Of a DNA stretch of 16,307 bases, positions 8,401-14,511 are shown piece by piece. Every line of letters starts with the position of its first letter. Position 1 is the stretch's first letter. Below the pieces are notes generated by a model. It ran no database searches. It was not told the origin of the DNA and saw only the letters and a list, made by a program, of their open reading frames with translations. The stretch is from SG8-4 sp964598225 (lineage in GTDB: Bacteria; Planctomycetota; Phycisphaerae; Sedimentisphaerales; Anaerobacaceae). The stretch covers positions 1-16,307 of the forward strand of contig CAZRBG010000097.1 of NCBI GenBank assembly GCA_964598225.1, given 5' to 3'. Position numbers and translations under genes: made by a program.

Positions 8401-9141
8401 ATGCAGCAACAAGAAGTCGAACAATCGCTGGTGCTGATAAAGCCGGACGCTTTGAAAAACTCCGTAACGGGCTTTCTGCTGTCCCAACTGTCGGAATACC
8501 ATACCGGATCGCGATTTGCCGGAGCGAAGATAGTCCAGGTCAACAGGATGCTCGCCGAAGAGCACTACGCCGAGCATAGAGGCAAACCCTTCTATAATCC
8601 GCTTATCGATTACATAATGGGCCGCGCCCATTACCCGGACGACGCCTGGAAACGCAGAGTTATCGCTATCGTCTATCGCGGCCCGAACGTCCTGAAGAAA
8701 ATACGCGCCGTCGCCGGCCCGACCAATCCTCACGTCGCGAGAGAGGAGCAGCCGGGGTGCATCCGCGCTCTGGGCACGGTAGTTCCCATCAAGGACGAGC
8801 AGGGGCGCGTGATCAGCGAGCGTCTTGATAATCTTATACATGCTTCGGCTACGCATGAGGACGCCGAGCGGGAGATAAAGCTCTGGTTCATGCCGTGCGA
8901 TATCCCGCCCCTGATGCGTGCCTATGCCGCGGAGGTATGCGAAGAACACTACTATCTCAAAGACGGCCGGCTCAGCAGCACATACGAACCGGGCGGCGTC
9001 TGCCTGCTCGCCCCCGGCGACGTCGTCTGGAGGTCGGACCTGGACATCCTCCGCTCACAAGCCCCGGACGGATCAACCGTCCCCAACATCAACGCCGTAG
9101 CCGCAAAATACCTGATCAACAGAAACCCCGCCGACTATTAA
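8401..9141 (+). CDS. ndk: Nucleoside diphosphate kinase, extended form
   Basis: NDK transfers the gamma-phosphate from ATP to nucleoside diphosphates through a phosphohistidine in the cytoplasm. The N-terminus LVLIKPDAL (10-18) is the family's first beta strand. RAVAGPTNPHVARE (102-115) and PGCIRALGT (118-126) carry the nucleotide-binding Arg and Gly residues. NLIHAS (144-149) holds the active-site H147, and AEREIKLWF (155-163) closes the domain. GAAAGGA (8385-8392, spacing 8) supports ATG 8401. At 246 residues it is about 100 longer than usual: there is a short insert between the RALGT strand and the active His, and an extra C-terminal segment of about 83 residues (164-246) with a CLLAPGDVVW strand. 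The function of the extension is unknown. The gene is monocistronic behind its own promoter. Confidence 0.92.
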   Translation: MQQQEVEQSLVLIKPDALKNSVTGFLLSQLSEYHTGSRFAGAKIVQVNRMLAEEHYAEHRGKPFYNPLIDYIMGRAHYPDDAWKRRVIAIVYRGPNVLKKIRAVAGPTNPHVAREEQPGCIRALGTVVPIKDEQGRVISERLDNLIHASATHEDAEREIKLWFMPCDIPPLMRAYAAEVCEEHYYLKDGRLSSTYEPGGVCLLAPGDVVWRSDLDILRSQAPDGSTVPNINAVAAKYLINRNPADY

Positions 9142-9177
9142 CTGAAATTTAATCAGTGCTGTTATCCCATATTTTTG

Positions 9178-9205
9178 TTGACTTGCTTTCAACCGATCAT
9201 TATCT
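9178..9205 (+). promoter_or_regulatory. Possible sigma-70 promoter downstream of ndk
   Basis: TTGACT (9178-9183) and TTATCT (9200-9205) lie 16 bp apart. The boxes are fair, but no convincing gene follows for about 1 kb, so this is either a chance match or the start of an untranslated transcript leading toward the sugar transferase gene. Confidence 0.25.
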
Positions 9206-9699
9206 TTTTCACGTCACGTGTCGCCGATATCAGCGTGCACATGTTGGATTTCACGCCTGAGGATGTGGGGTGGTAGTGGGCTGCAAGAGTTCACGTATCG
9301 CGCGAATCGAATCAATTACTATCAAATGTAAAAGCCTGTGCCGTAGACTGACCAATGGTCTGCAGGCCGGCGGCTTCGTTCAGTGTTTGCTGTAGTACAG
9401 ATCCATGGGTGCTCGCCGCCATGCATATAGTTGCTAATGGCATTTTTTTCGGACGCATTTCGGTAGTTTCTTCATGTTGCTGCGTGGTGTGAGCCGATTA
9501 AGTCTTAAGGGCGGACTAAATTAGTATTGGCTCAACTTGCCGCCGATCAGTGGTATTAGGCGTTTTCCTATCGGCAACACCGGTGGAGGCATTCAGGAGG
9601 AGCCATAGCGAGGCCACGGACGGCAAATAACGGCTACAAATGAGTTTGCGCCCAGCAGAAAAATGTTACGGGAGTTGTTTGAATGAGAGGATCGAGACG

Positions 9700-9879
9700 A
9701 TGGGGCCGGCGTCGGAAAATGATTGCTGGATATCGCGATATCATGCCATTTTCCTATTGGTCTTCTGGCATGGATTAGCAGCGTCCGCCCAGCAATTTCC
9801 TGACGCAAAACCAGGATTTCGGAACGCAAAAACGAGCGATTATAGGGGCGCGTTGAGGCCCGATAATAACGATATATAG
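9700..9879 (+). CDS. Doubtful short ORF with signal-peptide-like N-terminus, perhaps a decayed gene
   Basis: From ATG 9700 (weak GAGAGGAT upstream) the 59-residue reading has a short polar start, then AIFLLVFWHGLAASAQQ, which resembles a signal peptide with an ASA cleavage site, followed by about 28 polar residues and a stop. A secreted protein this short is unusual, and the frame ends without a domain. It could be the 5' end of a frameshifted exported protein of the polysaccharide locus. No family recognised. Confidence 0.2.
   Translation: MGPASENDCWISRYHAIFLLVFWHGLAASAQQFPDAKPGFRNAKTSDYRGALRPDNNDI
9729..9742. repeat. Perfect 14-bp palindrome GATATCGCGATATC
   Basis: The 14 bases equal their own reverse complement. 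It overlaps by one base an inverted repeat CATGCCA/TGGCATG (9742-9772). Together these could form an operator or hairpin in the region ahead of the exopolysaccharide genes, but nothing identifies a binding protein. Confidence 0.35.
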
Positions 9880-10215
9880 TACAGTTACGCTGGAGAACAC
9901 CGGGTGCCGCAAGTGCAAAGTCTGAATTGCAGAAGTCGAATAAAACATGTTGTTGCTGCATGTAGCAATCTGCGCAATGGCAAGGCTCCAAAGAGAAATC
10001 TCAAAAAAGGGTGCAGACGGTTCGGTGCGTACCGTGGTTGACCGTTCCACCCGACTGTATATGGCAAAAAGCTGAGTCGTCCTGAGATTAGTAAACCTGG
10101 CCAACTCAGCCTGAAAAGGGAAAGACAGCAGTCAGCGGCGTTGACTAAAAATTCCAGTCGGCGCAGCCGACAGGGACGGAGTCTGCCAGGACAAACCGGC
10201 AAATCCGTCAGACCA

Positions 10216-11715
10216 ATGAAAACATATCTCTCCGTATACTTCGGCGCTACCGTATTGGCGGTCATAATCACGCCGATAATAATCCGTGTCGCCAGACGAT
10301 TCGACATCGTCGATGATCCCGATGCCCGAAAGATCCACGCCAGACCAGTGCCGCGCATCGGCGGCGTGGCTATTATTCTGTCTATGATGGGGCTTATCGT
10401 GCCGGTTTTGTTCCTGCCGAACGTGGTCGGAGACAGTTTCCGGTCCGAAAGCGCCGGATTGGTCACAATGCTGATGGCCGCCGGATTTATGTTTTTGGTG
10501 GGTCTGATCGAGGATGTCAGAGGACTGCGAGTGAGGACCCGCTTCATCTCGCAGTTGCTTGCGGCGTGTGCAGTCTGTTATGCAGGAGTTCGGGTGAATC
10601 AGGTCGTCCTTACCGATTCGCTGACAATTAACCTCGGCTGGCTTTCCTGGCCGGTGACCATTATTTGGATCATTGGAATCACCAACGCCATAAACCTGAT
10701 CGACGGTTTGGATGGCCTTGCCGCGGGAATATCGGCGGTGGCCTGCGGCGTAATAGCGATACTGGGAATCTACAGCGGCGATACCATCATGACTGTCCTG
10801 ATGCTCGCCCTTCTGGGCAGTCTGACGGGATTTCTGCTCTTTAATTTCGAGCCTGCCAAGGTATTCATGGGCGACTCGGGCAGCATGTTCCTGGGCTTTA
10901 CCATAGCATCCTCGAGCGTTTTGTGTGCTGCCAAGACCGAGACCATCGTCGGCCTGGCCCTGCCGGTGCTGGCTCTGGGTATACCCATCTTCGATACGCT
11001 GTTTTCCATGCTGAGACGCTTGCTCGAACGCCGGTCCATGTTCTCTCCCGACCGCCGACACTTTCACCACAGGCTCCTGGCCCTCGGCCTGAGGCAGCGC
11101 CACGTGGTGATTACCGCGTATGCCGTAACTCTGCTCGCCGCCGGACTCGGTATGTTCATGCTCCTGAGCGAGAATACACAGGCGATAGTTATTTTCGTCT
11201 GCATTCTGTTCCTGCTCGTCCTGACCTTCAGAGTGGCCGGCTCGGTTCATTTTCAGGAGATAATCCACGGCGTCAAACGGCAGCGAACCCTGCTTAGCAC
11301 TAAGAAGAGGGAAACCGAGGGTTTCGAGCAGGCCGAACTTCACTTCCGCAGGGCCGAGGATTTCGACAAGTGGTGGCAGGCGGTCTGTATCGCCGCCGAA
11401 AAGCTGGAGTTCACCAGTGGCCGGCTGACGATAACCAACCGCGACGGCACCGAGCGAAAGCTCTCTTGGGACAACAACGGCCAGCACGTCGAAGACAAGA
11501 ACGTTGTCAAAACAACCCTGCCCGTCCGCGACCGCCGCAAGACCGGCCCTTTGCACCTGACGATCCAGACCTATCCCAACGGCTCCCTGGAATCCGCCGG
11601 CCGCCGCATGACCTTGTTCAGCAGACTGATAGAAGAATACAGCATCGCAAACCTTAACGGAAAAACCAAAGAAGAACAACAGCAGCAGCCCCAGGCTTTA
11701 CATCCCGCCAAGTAA
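10216..11715 (+). CDS. WecA/MraY-family polyprenyl-phosphate sugar-1-phosphate transferase with C-terminal extension
   Basis: This membrane enzyme loads a sugar-1-phosphate (often HexNAc-1-P) onto undecaprenyl phosphate, the first step of O-antigen, capsule or exopolysaccharide assembly. ATG 10216 is chosen because the hydrophobic first segment (TYLSVYFGATVLAVIITPII) starts at once; the frame's TTG at 10141 adds 25 polar residues. The region up to about residue 345 has roughly ten membrane segments and the family motifs KIHARPVPRIGG, GLIEDVRGL (96-104), NAINLIDGLDGLA (157-169, D163 and D166), VFMGDSGSMFLGF and the His motif RRHFHHRL (280-287). In the first acidic motif the usual DD is ED (E99-D100). 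Residues after about 350 form a soluble domain ending in a Gln-rich tail, absent from Escherichia coli WecA. No Shine-Dalgarno is seen. The flippase gene at 16144 would complete the pathway. Confidence 0.9.
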   Translation: MKTYLSVYFGATVLAVIITPIIIRVARRFDIVDDPDARKIHARPVPRIGGVAIILSMMGLIVPVLFLPNVVGDSFRSESAGLVTMLMAAGFMFLVGLIEDVRGLRVRTRFISQLLAACAVCYAGVRVNQVVLTDSLTINLGWLSWPVTIIWIIGITNAINLIDGLDGLAAGISAVACGVIAILGIYSGDTIMTVLMLALLGSLTGFLLFNFEPAKVFMGDSGSMFLGFTIASSSVLCAAKTETIVGLALPVLALGIPIFDTLFSMLRRLLERRSMFSPDRRHFHHRLLALGLRQRHVVITAYAVTLLAAGLGMFMLLSENTQAIVIFVCILFLLVLTFRVAGSVHFQEIIHGVKRQRTLLSTKKRETEGFEQAELHFRRAEDFDKWWQAVCIAAEKLEFTSGRLTITNRDGTERKLSWDNNGQHVEDKNVVKTTLPVRDRRKTGPLHLTIQTYPNGSLESAGRRMTLFSRLIEEYSIANLNGKTKEEQQQQPQALHPAK

Positions 11716-11718
11716 AGG

Positions 11719-11805
11719 CCCGGCAAAGACTGGGAATACCGCGTCATCGCCACCAACAAAACCGGCGAAAGCGTACCTGGCAACACAGTTGCTGCAGTGC
11801 TGTAG
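11719..11805 (+). pseudogene. Remnant of an fn3-protein gene (3' end only)
   Basis: Bases 11721-11805 match 15873-15957, the end of the intact fn3 gene, with 7 differences in 85 and no gaps. The peptide reads GKDWEYRVIATNKTGESVP and continues to the same stop position. It lies directly after the TAA of the sugar transferase (11713-11715) and in the same frame, but has no start of its own. The sequence after the stop (TACGGCAATACAGTGTGACCGTGG, in part) also resembles the repeat that follows the intact gene. It is best read as a leftover of a duplicated or deleted copy. Confidence 0.8.
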
Positions 11806-11899
11806 ACAGTCAGACGTTAGTACGGCAATACAGTGTGACCGTGGAAACTCTCTAAGCAGATACTTGGAACTGAGCATTGAGATATCGTAAAGGATTTCT

Positions 11900-12241
11900 G
11901 TGAATATTAAAGGCTTTGTTTGGTTCACTGATATTACTATGCAAAAAAGAAACAAAACCGATAAACGGGTTCAATTACCTGAAACATTCAATTCTGTTTC
12001 TGAGGCAGCAGCCTTCTGGGATAGTCATGATTCGACCGATTATGAAGAAATGATGGAAAATGTTCATTTTGACATAGATATTGAGAAGCATTCCTACTTG
12101 GTTCCCGTGGCGAGCGATATTATAGATCGCCTTAGAGAAAGAGCCATGGCTAAAGGGAGATCCATTGAAACATTCGTGAATCTTTTACTACAGGAAGAGA
12201 TCCTGTCTGAGCCGTCTTCTGATACGCCTCATTTGATATAA
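11900..12241 (+). CDS. CopG-type antitoxin-like protein, apparently without a toxin partner
   Basis: GTG 11900 is preceded by AAAGGA (11889-11894, spacing 5), which favours it over the internal ATG 11939 that lacks a binding site. The 113-residue product has FWDSHDSTDY (39-48), the hallmark of the CopG_antitoxin/BrnA-like group, then an acidic stretch and a C-terminal ribbon-helix-helix-like part (YLVPVASDIIDRLRERAMAK, then SIETFVNLLLQEE). Such proteins normally neutralise a small RNase toxin and bind their own operator. No BrnT- or RelE-like gene lies in the 94 bp upstream or between its stop and the LamG gene 20 bp downstream. Its composition is clearly more A/T-rich than its neighbours, which fits recent acquisition. 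Confidence 0.75.
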   Translation: MNIKGFVWFTDITMQKRNKTDKRVQLPETFNSVSEAAAFWDSHDSTDYEEMMENVHFDIDIEKHSYLVPVASDIIDRLRERAMAKGRSIETFVNLLLQEEILSEPSSDTPHLI

Positions 12242-12261
12242 AAGGCGTTTTTGACTGCACC

Positions 12262-13398
12262 ATGAAACTAAATCCGATTGAAGTCACATCAGACGGTCCG
12301 GGCGTTGACCTGTCCAACCTGCCGGACGGCATATCGGTTAAGATGTCCGATCCGGTCGAAGATCCCGCGTATGCCCGCAACGCCGTCACGCTCGTTTACG
12401 ATCTTACGGACTGCGAGAATGTCCGGGTTGCATTTGCGGCGAAGGAATTCGGCGACGAGCCGCACGCGCCGCCGCCATCGCCCTTCGGTGAAGACGCTGC
12501 ATTCGATGGAGTCGCGGCCAGCGCCGACGGAACGAACTGGTACGAGGTCAAGGCCCTCCGCCAATTGCGCAGCGACCGCTTCCTCAATTTCAATGTCGAT
12601 CTTGATGCGGCGATCGCGCAATGGGGCCTCTCCTATAACGCCCAGTTTAGGATTCGCTTCTGCCAGTACGACAATAATCCCGCTCCCATGGACGGGATAT
12701 TCCTGCACGGTATCGAACTGTCGGCGGACCTCAGCCCGCCGGTCTTCCACCTGCCGATGAACGACAACGCCGCAGACGCGACCGTCCACGACGTCTCGGT
12801 TGGAGGTCTGGATCAGGTATTCATCGATCCCACCGGCAACCCGAGCACAGCCGCCCACAGCGTACCCGGCCCGAACGGCCAGACGGCTCTGGGCTTTGAC
12901 GGCGTCGACGACCTGATAGAATTCGGTCCGACCCTTCTGGGCGAATACTTCACAGCCGGTCACGATTTTACCATGACGTTCCAGTACAGGTCCGCCAACC
13001 CCGGCTCGACAAACAAGTACTTCTTCCGCCGGTCCGGCCCGGCGGATGAGCCTCTGACGAGGGTTTCGGCGGCCGACGACCGCTTCTACTGGCGGGTGGG
13101 TTGGGGCGACGGGGATGTAGACCTCCTTTCGGCCACCGGAGTGCTCGACGATCAGTGGCGGTACGTAATCTGTCGCCGCCGAGGCGAAACTCTGGCCCTG
13201 TGGGTAGACGGCGCCGCCCACGATACCAGGACCGACCCCGATTACGCCAGGAATCTGTTCGGCGGCTCCTGGGACCCGCGAGCCATCGGCCAGACTTATG
13301 ACAGCTACCTGTCAGACTGGCCTTTCGAGATGGCCGACCTGAGAGTCTACGACCGGGCCCTGCGAGACGAGGAAATAGAAGCAATGAGTCAACAGTAA
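12262..13398 (+). CDS. LamG/concanavalin-like domain protein without signal peptide
   Basis: The 378-residue product has two parts. Residues 1-155 form a beta-rich unit (VTLVYDLTDCENVRVAFAAK, ADGTNWYEV, IFLHGIEL) of a kind often seen beside LamG domains. Residues about 157-375 are a LamG-like jelly roll: FHLPMNDNAADATVHD, then LGFDGVDDLIEFG, WRYVICRR, LALWVDG and the closing MADLRVYDRALRDEEI. LamG folds bind carbohydrates or proteins, usually outside the cell. There is no signal peptide, no membrane segment and no Shine-Dalgarno before ATG 12262, so this may be a fragment of a longer exported protein that lost its 5' end, or a domain gene moved on its own. Its GC-rich coding style differs from the CopG gene 20 bp upstream. 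Confidence 0.75.
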   Translation: MKLNPIEVTSDGPGVDLSNLPDGISVKMSDPVEDPAYARNAVTLVYDLTDCENVRVAFAAKEFGDEPHAPPPSPFGEDAAFDGVAASADGTNWYEVKALRQLRSDRFLNFNVDLDAAIAQWGLSYNAQFRIRFCQYDNNPAPMDGIFLHGIELSADLSPPVFHLPMNDNAADATVHDVSVGGLDQVFIDPTGNPSTAAHSVPGPNGQTALGFDGVDDLIEFGPTLLGEYFTAGHDFTMTFQYRSANPGSTNKYFFRRSGPADEPLTRVSAADDRFYWRVGWGDGDVDLLSATGVLDDQWRYVICRRRGETLALWVDGAAHDTRTDPDYARNLFGGSWDPRAIGQTYDSYLSDWPFEMADLRVYDRALRDEEIEAMSQQ

Positions 13399-13410
13399 TT
13401 GGGTTTTCTT

Positions 13411-13436
13411 AGACACAGATTAACACAGATTTACAC
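13411..13436. repeat. 10-bp direct repeat ACACAGATTA type
   Basis: ACACAGATTA, ACACAGATTT and a third ACACGG follow each other with a 10-bp period just after the LamG stop. It looks like one arm of a short-period intergenic repeat family; the matching inverted arm is not present here. Confidence 0.55.
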
Positions 13437-13469
13437 GGCGGCAATCGCTACAATATTTACATGGCGGCA
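13430..13469. repeat. 26-bp-spaced direct repeat TTTACAYGGCGGCA
   Basis: TTTACACGGCGGCA (13430-13443) and TTTACATGGCGGCA (13456-13469) differ at one base and start 26 bp apart. They lie directly before the nucleotidyltransferase gene and could be operator half-sites or tandem duplication. Confidence 0.5.
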
Positions 13470-13511
13470 GACAAAATAGAGATTCCAAACGGCAAAAGGG
13501 CTTGGGCATGA
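13461..13511 (+). CDS. Possible 16-codon upstream ORF overlapping the nucleotidyltransferase start
   Basis: ATG 13461 opens a frame MAADKIEIPNGKRAWA that stops at TGA 13509-13511, overlapping the nucleotidyltransferase ATG by the classic ATGA arrangement. It may couple translation, or it may be chance. No binding site is seen upstream of it. Confidence 0.25.
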   Translation: MAADKIEIPNGKRAWA

Positions 13512-13732
13512 CGCCGAAAGAGAAAGCGGCACTGGGCGATTTAAAAGAAGCTTTGCGGCAGCAGTATGGCGTTGCCTCCGTGTTGGTCTACGGCTCTAAG
13601 GCCAGAGGAGATGATTCGCCCGATTCGGATATCGATGTCATGATAATACTCAACGACTACACGCCTGAAATCGAAAGCTCCATCGACGAATTGGTGTATG
13701 ACATCAATCTGGACCACGACTGCCTGATTTCG
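13508..13732 (+). CDS. Minimal nucleotidyltransferase (MNT) domain protein, cut by assembly gap
   Basis: ATG 13508 follows AAAAGGG (13494-13500). The 75 visible residues give the nucleotidyltransferase core: VYGSKARGDDSPDSDIDVMI, with G29-S30 and the metal-binding D41 and D43. MNT proteins of this size usually pair with a HEPN protein; known pairs act as toxin-antitoxin systems in which MNT AMPylates the HEPN RNase. Here the third acidic residue, the C-terminus and any HEPN gene would lie in or beyond the N run. What follows the gap (13833 on) does not look like either, so the partner is missing from this sequence. The frame drawn through the Ns has no meaning. Confidence 0.8.
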
Positions 13733-13832
13733 NNNNNNNNNNNNNNNNNNNNNNNNNNNNNNNNNNNNNNNNNNNNNNNNNNNNNNNNNNNNNNNNNNNN
13801 NNNNNNNNNNNNNNNNNNNNNNNNNNNNNNNN
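13733..13832. other. Scaffold gap (100 N)
   Basis: Exactly 100 unknown bases, the usual placeholder length for a gap of unestimated size. The contigs break inside the nucleotidyltransferase gene, next to a repeat-dense region. Real distance and even adjacency of the two sides are uncertain. Confidence 0.99.
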
Positions 13833-13858
13833 TACGAGTGCACGCGGATTTGATATTC

Positions 13859-13924
13859 GATAGTAAACTTGTCGTGAGCCCATTCGGCTTCGCTCAGGGT
13901 AAACTCTGCCGAATGGATAGTAAA
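13859..13924. repeat. REP-like palindrome flanked by 9-bp direct repeats
   Basis: CCATTCGGC (13880-13888) and GCCGAATGG (13908-13916) are exact inverted repeats around GCTTCGCTCAGGG-type sequence, a form common in dispersed palindromes of environmental genomes. GATAGTAAA occurs at 13859-13867 and again at 13916-13924, bracketing a 48-bp body, which resembles a target duplication made by insertion. Confidence 0.6.
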
Positions 13925-13943
13925 TAGGAATTGCATCGTCTGA

Positions 13944-14174
13944 TTGCACGTTCACATCGTGTTCTTGTAAGCATCATTTGTCATTATGTAAACTTAATTT
14001 GTGCCGCTGCACGTTTACATCGGCTCATTGCATCTTTACATCGACATATTGCGAATTTACATCTTGGCGTTGCAGGTTTACATCGACGCAATGTAAGCTT
14101 ACATCGCCTCGATGGAAGCTTAATCCGCCTCAAATGAAGTTTACATTGCCCCATTGAAAGCGTACAAACACACG
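13944..14174. repeat. Eleven-unit 21-bp tandem array
   Basis: Cut every 21 bp from 13944, the 231 bp give eleven units with no insertion or deletion. Rough consensus is TTGCAAGTTTACATCGNCTC plus A. Units 4, 5 and 7 are closest to it; units 2, 3, 9 and 11 are more diverged. One forward frame reads heptads LHRLIAS, LHRHIAN, LHLGVAG, LHRRNVS, LHRLDGS. That frame (13931-14137) has no Shine-Dalgarno and ends inside the array, so translation is doubtful. Confidence 0.8.
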
Positions 14175-14255
14175 TTGCAAACGGCTTTTCGGTCGCGAAA
14201 AAGAGATGTCTTTGCGTTGTAAGTGCTGATATTATAAGAAGTTATATATTTTATC

Positions 14256-14504
14256 AACCACTGAGAACACCAAGAACACTAAGAAAAAAAATATAAAACA
14301 TTCTCCGTGCTCTCCGTGGTTAAAAAGAATAAGAACCACTGAGATCACCAAGTACACTGAGAACCGAAACTATAGAATTAACTCCGTGTCCTCCCCGTTC
14401 GACAGGCTCAGGGCAGGCTGTGCCCTCCGTGATTAAAAAGAATATAAACCACTGAGCACACGGAGAGCACTGAGAAAATGAAATGATATGTAATAAACTC
14501 CGTG
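14256..14504. repeat. Three copies of the two-armed 9-nt-period repeat, upstream cluster
   Basis: Copy 1 (14256-14321) has left arm ACCACTGAGAACACCAAG..., an A/T-rich centre and right arm CTCCGTGCTCTCCGTGGT. Copy 2 (14334-14434) is lengthened by a different repeat inserted at 14395-14428. Copy 3 starts at 14447 and its right arm is cut short to ACTCCGTG (14497-14504), after which the GxxExxY gene begins within 8 bp. Confidence 0.85.
14395..14428. repeat. REP-like element nested in repeat copy 2
   Basis: CCGTTCGACAGGCTCAGGGC and nine more bases interrupt the right arm of copy 2. CCTCC stands on both sides (14390-14394 and 14424-14428) and removal of 14395-14428 restores a normal arm, as expected for an insertion with a 5-bp duplication. 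The motif resembles widely dispersed TTCGACAGGCTCAGG repeats. Confidence 0.6.
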
Positions 14505-14511
14505 TTTGAAA

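Larger units (their letters stand above)
9142..10215. other. About 1 kb with no confident gene upstream of the sugar-transferase gene
   Basis: I checked both strands. Open frames are short and none matches a family I know. There is no tRNA or riboswitch I can recognise. Visible items are the weak promoter at 9178, a perfect palindrome at 9729, an inverted repeat CATGCCA/TGGCATG (9742-9748, 9766-9772), an AGGAGGAG stretch near 9596-9603 not followed by a usable start, and a 60-codon frame at 9700 with a signal-peptide-like segment. It may be a long leader or a decayed gene. Confidence 0.5.

Noticed and set aside
10021..10060. Promoter TTGACC...TATATG ahead of the transferase
   Set aside because: The boxes are only about 14 bp apart, outside the workable range.
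10132..11679. Long antisense frame of 515 codons opposite the sugar transferase
   Set aside because: Its product is Gln/His/Gly-rich with no domain, while the + strand has all family motifs; GC-rich codon bias produces such shadows.
12289..13221. Antisense frame of 310 codons opposite the LamG gene
   Set aside because: The + strand reading contains recognisable LamG motifs; the antisense reading has none.
13931..14137. 68-codon heptad-repeat protein (LHRLIAS pattern)
   Set aside because: It has no Shine-Dalgarno, and the frame stops inside the repeat array; kept as a repeat, not a gene.
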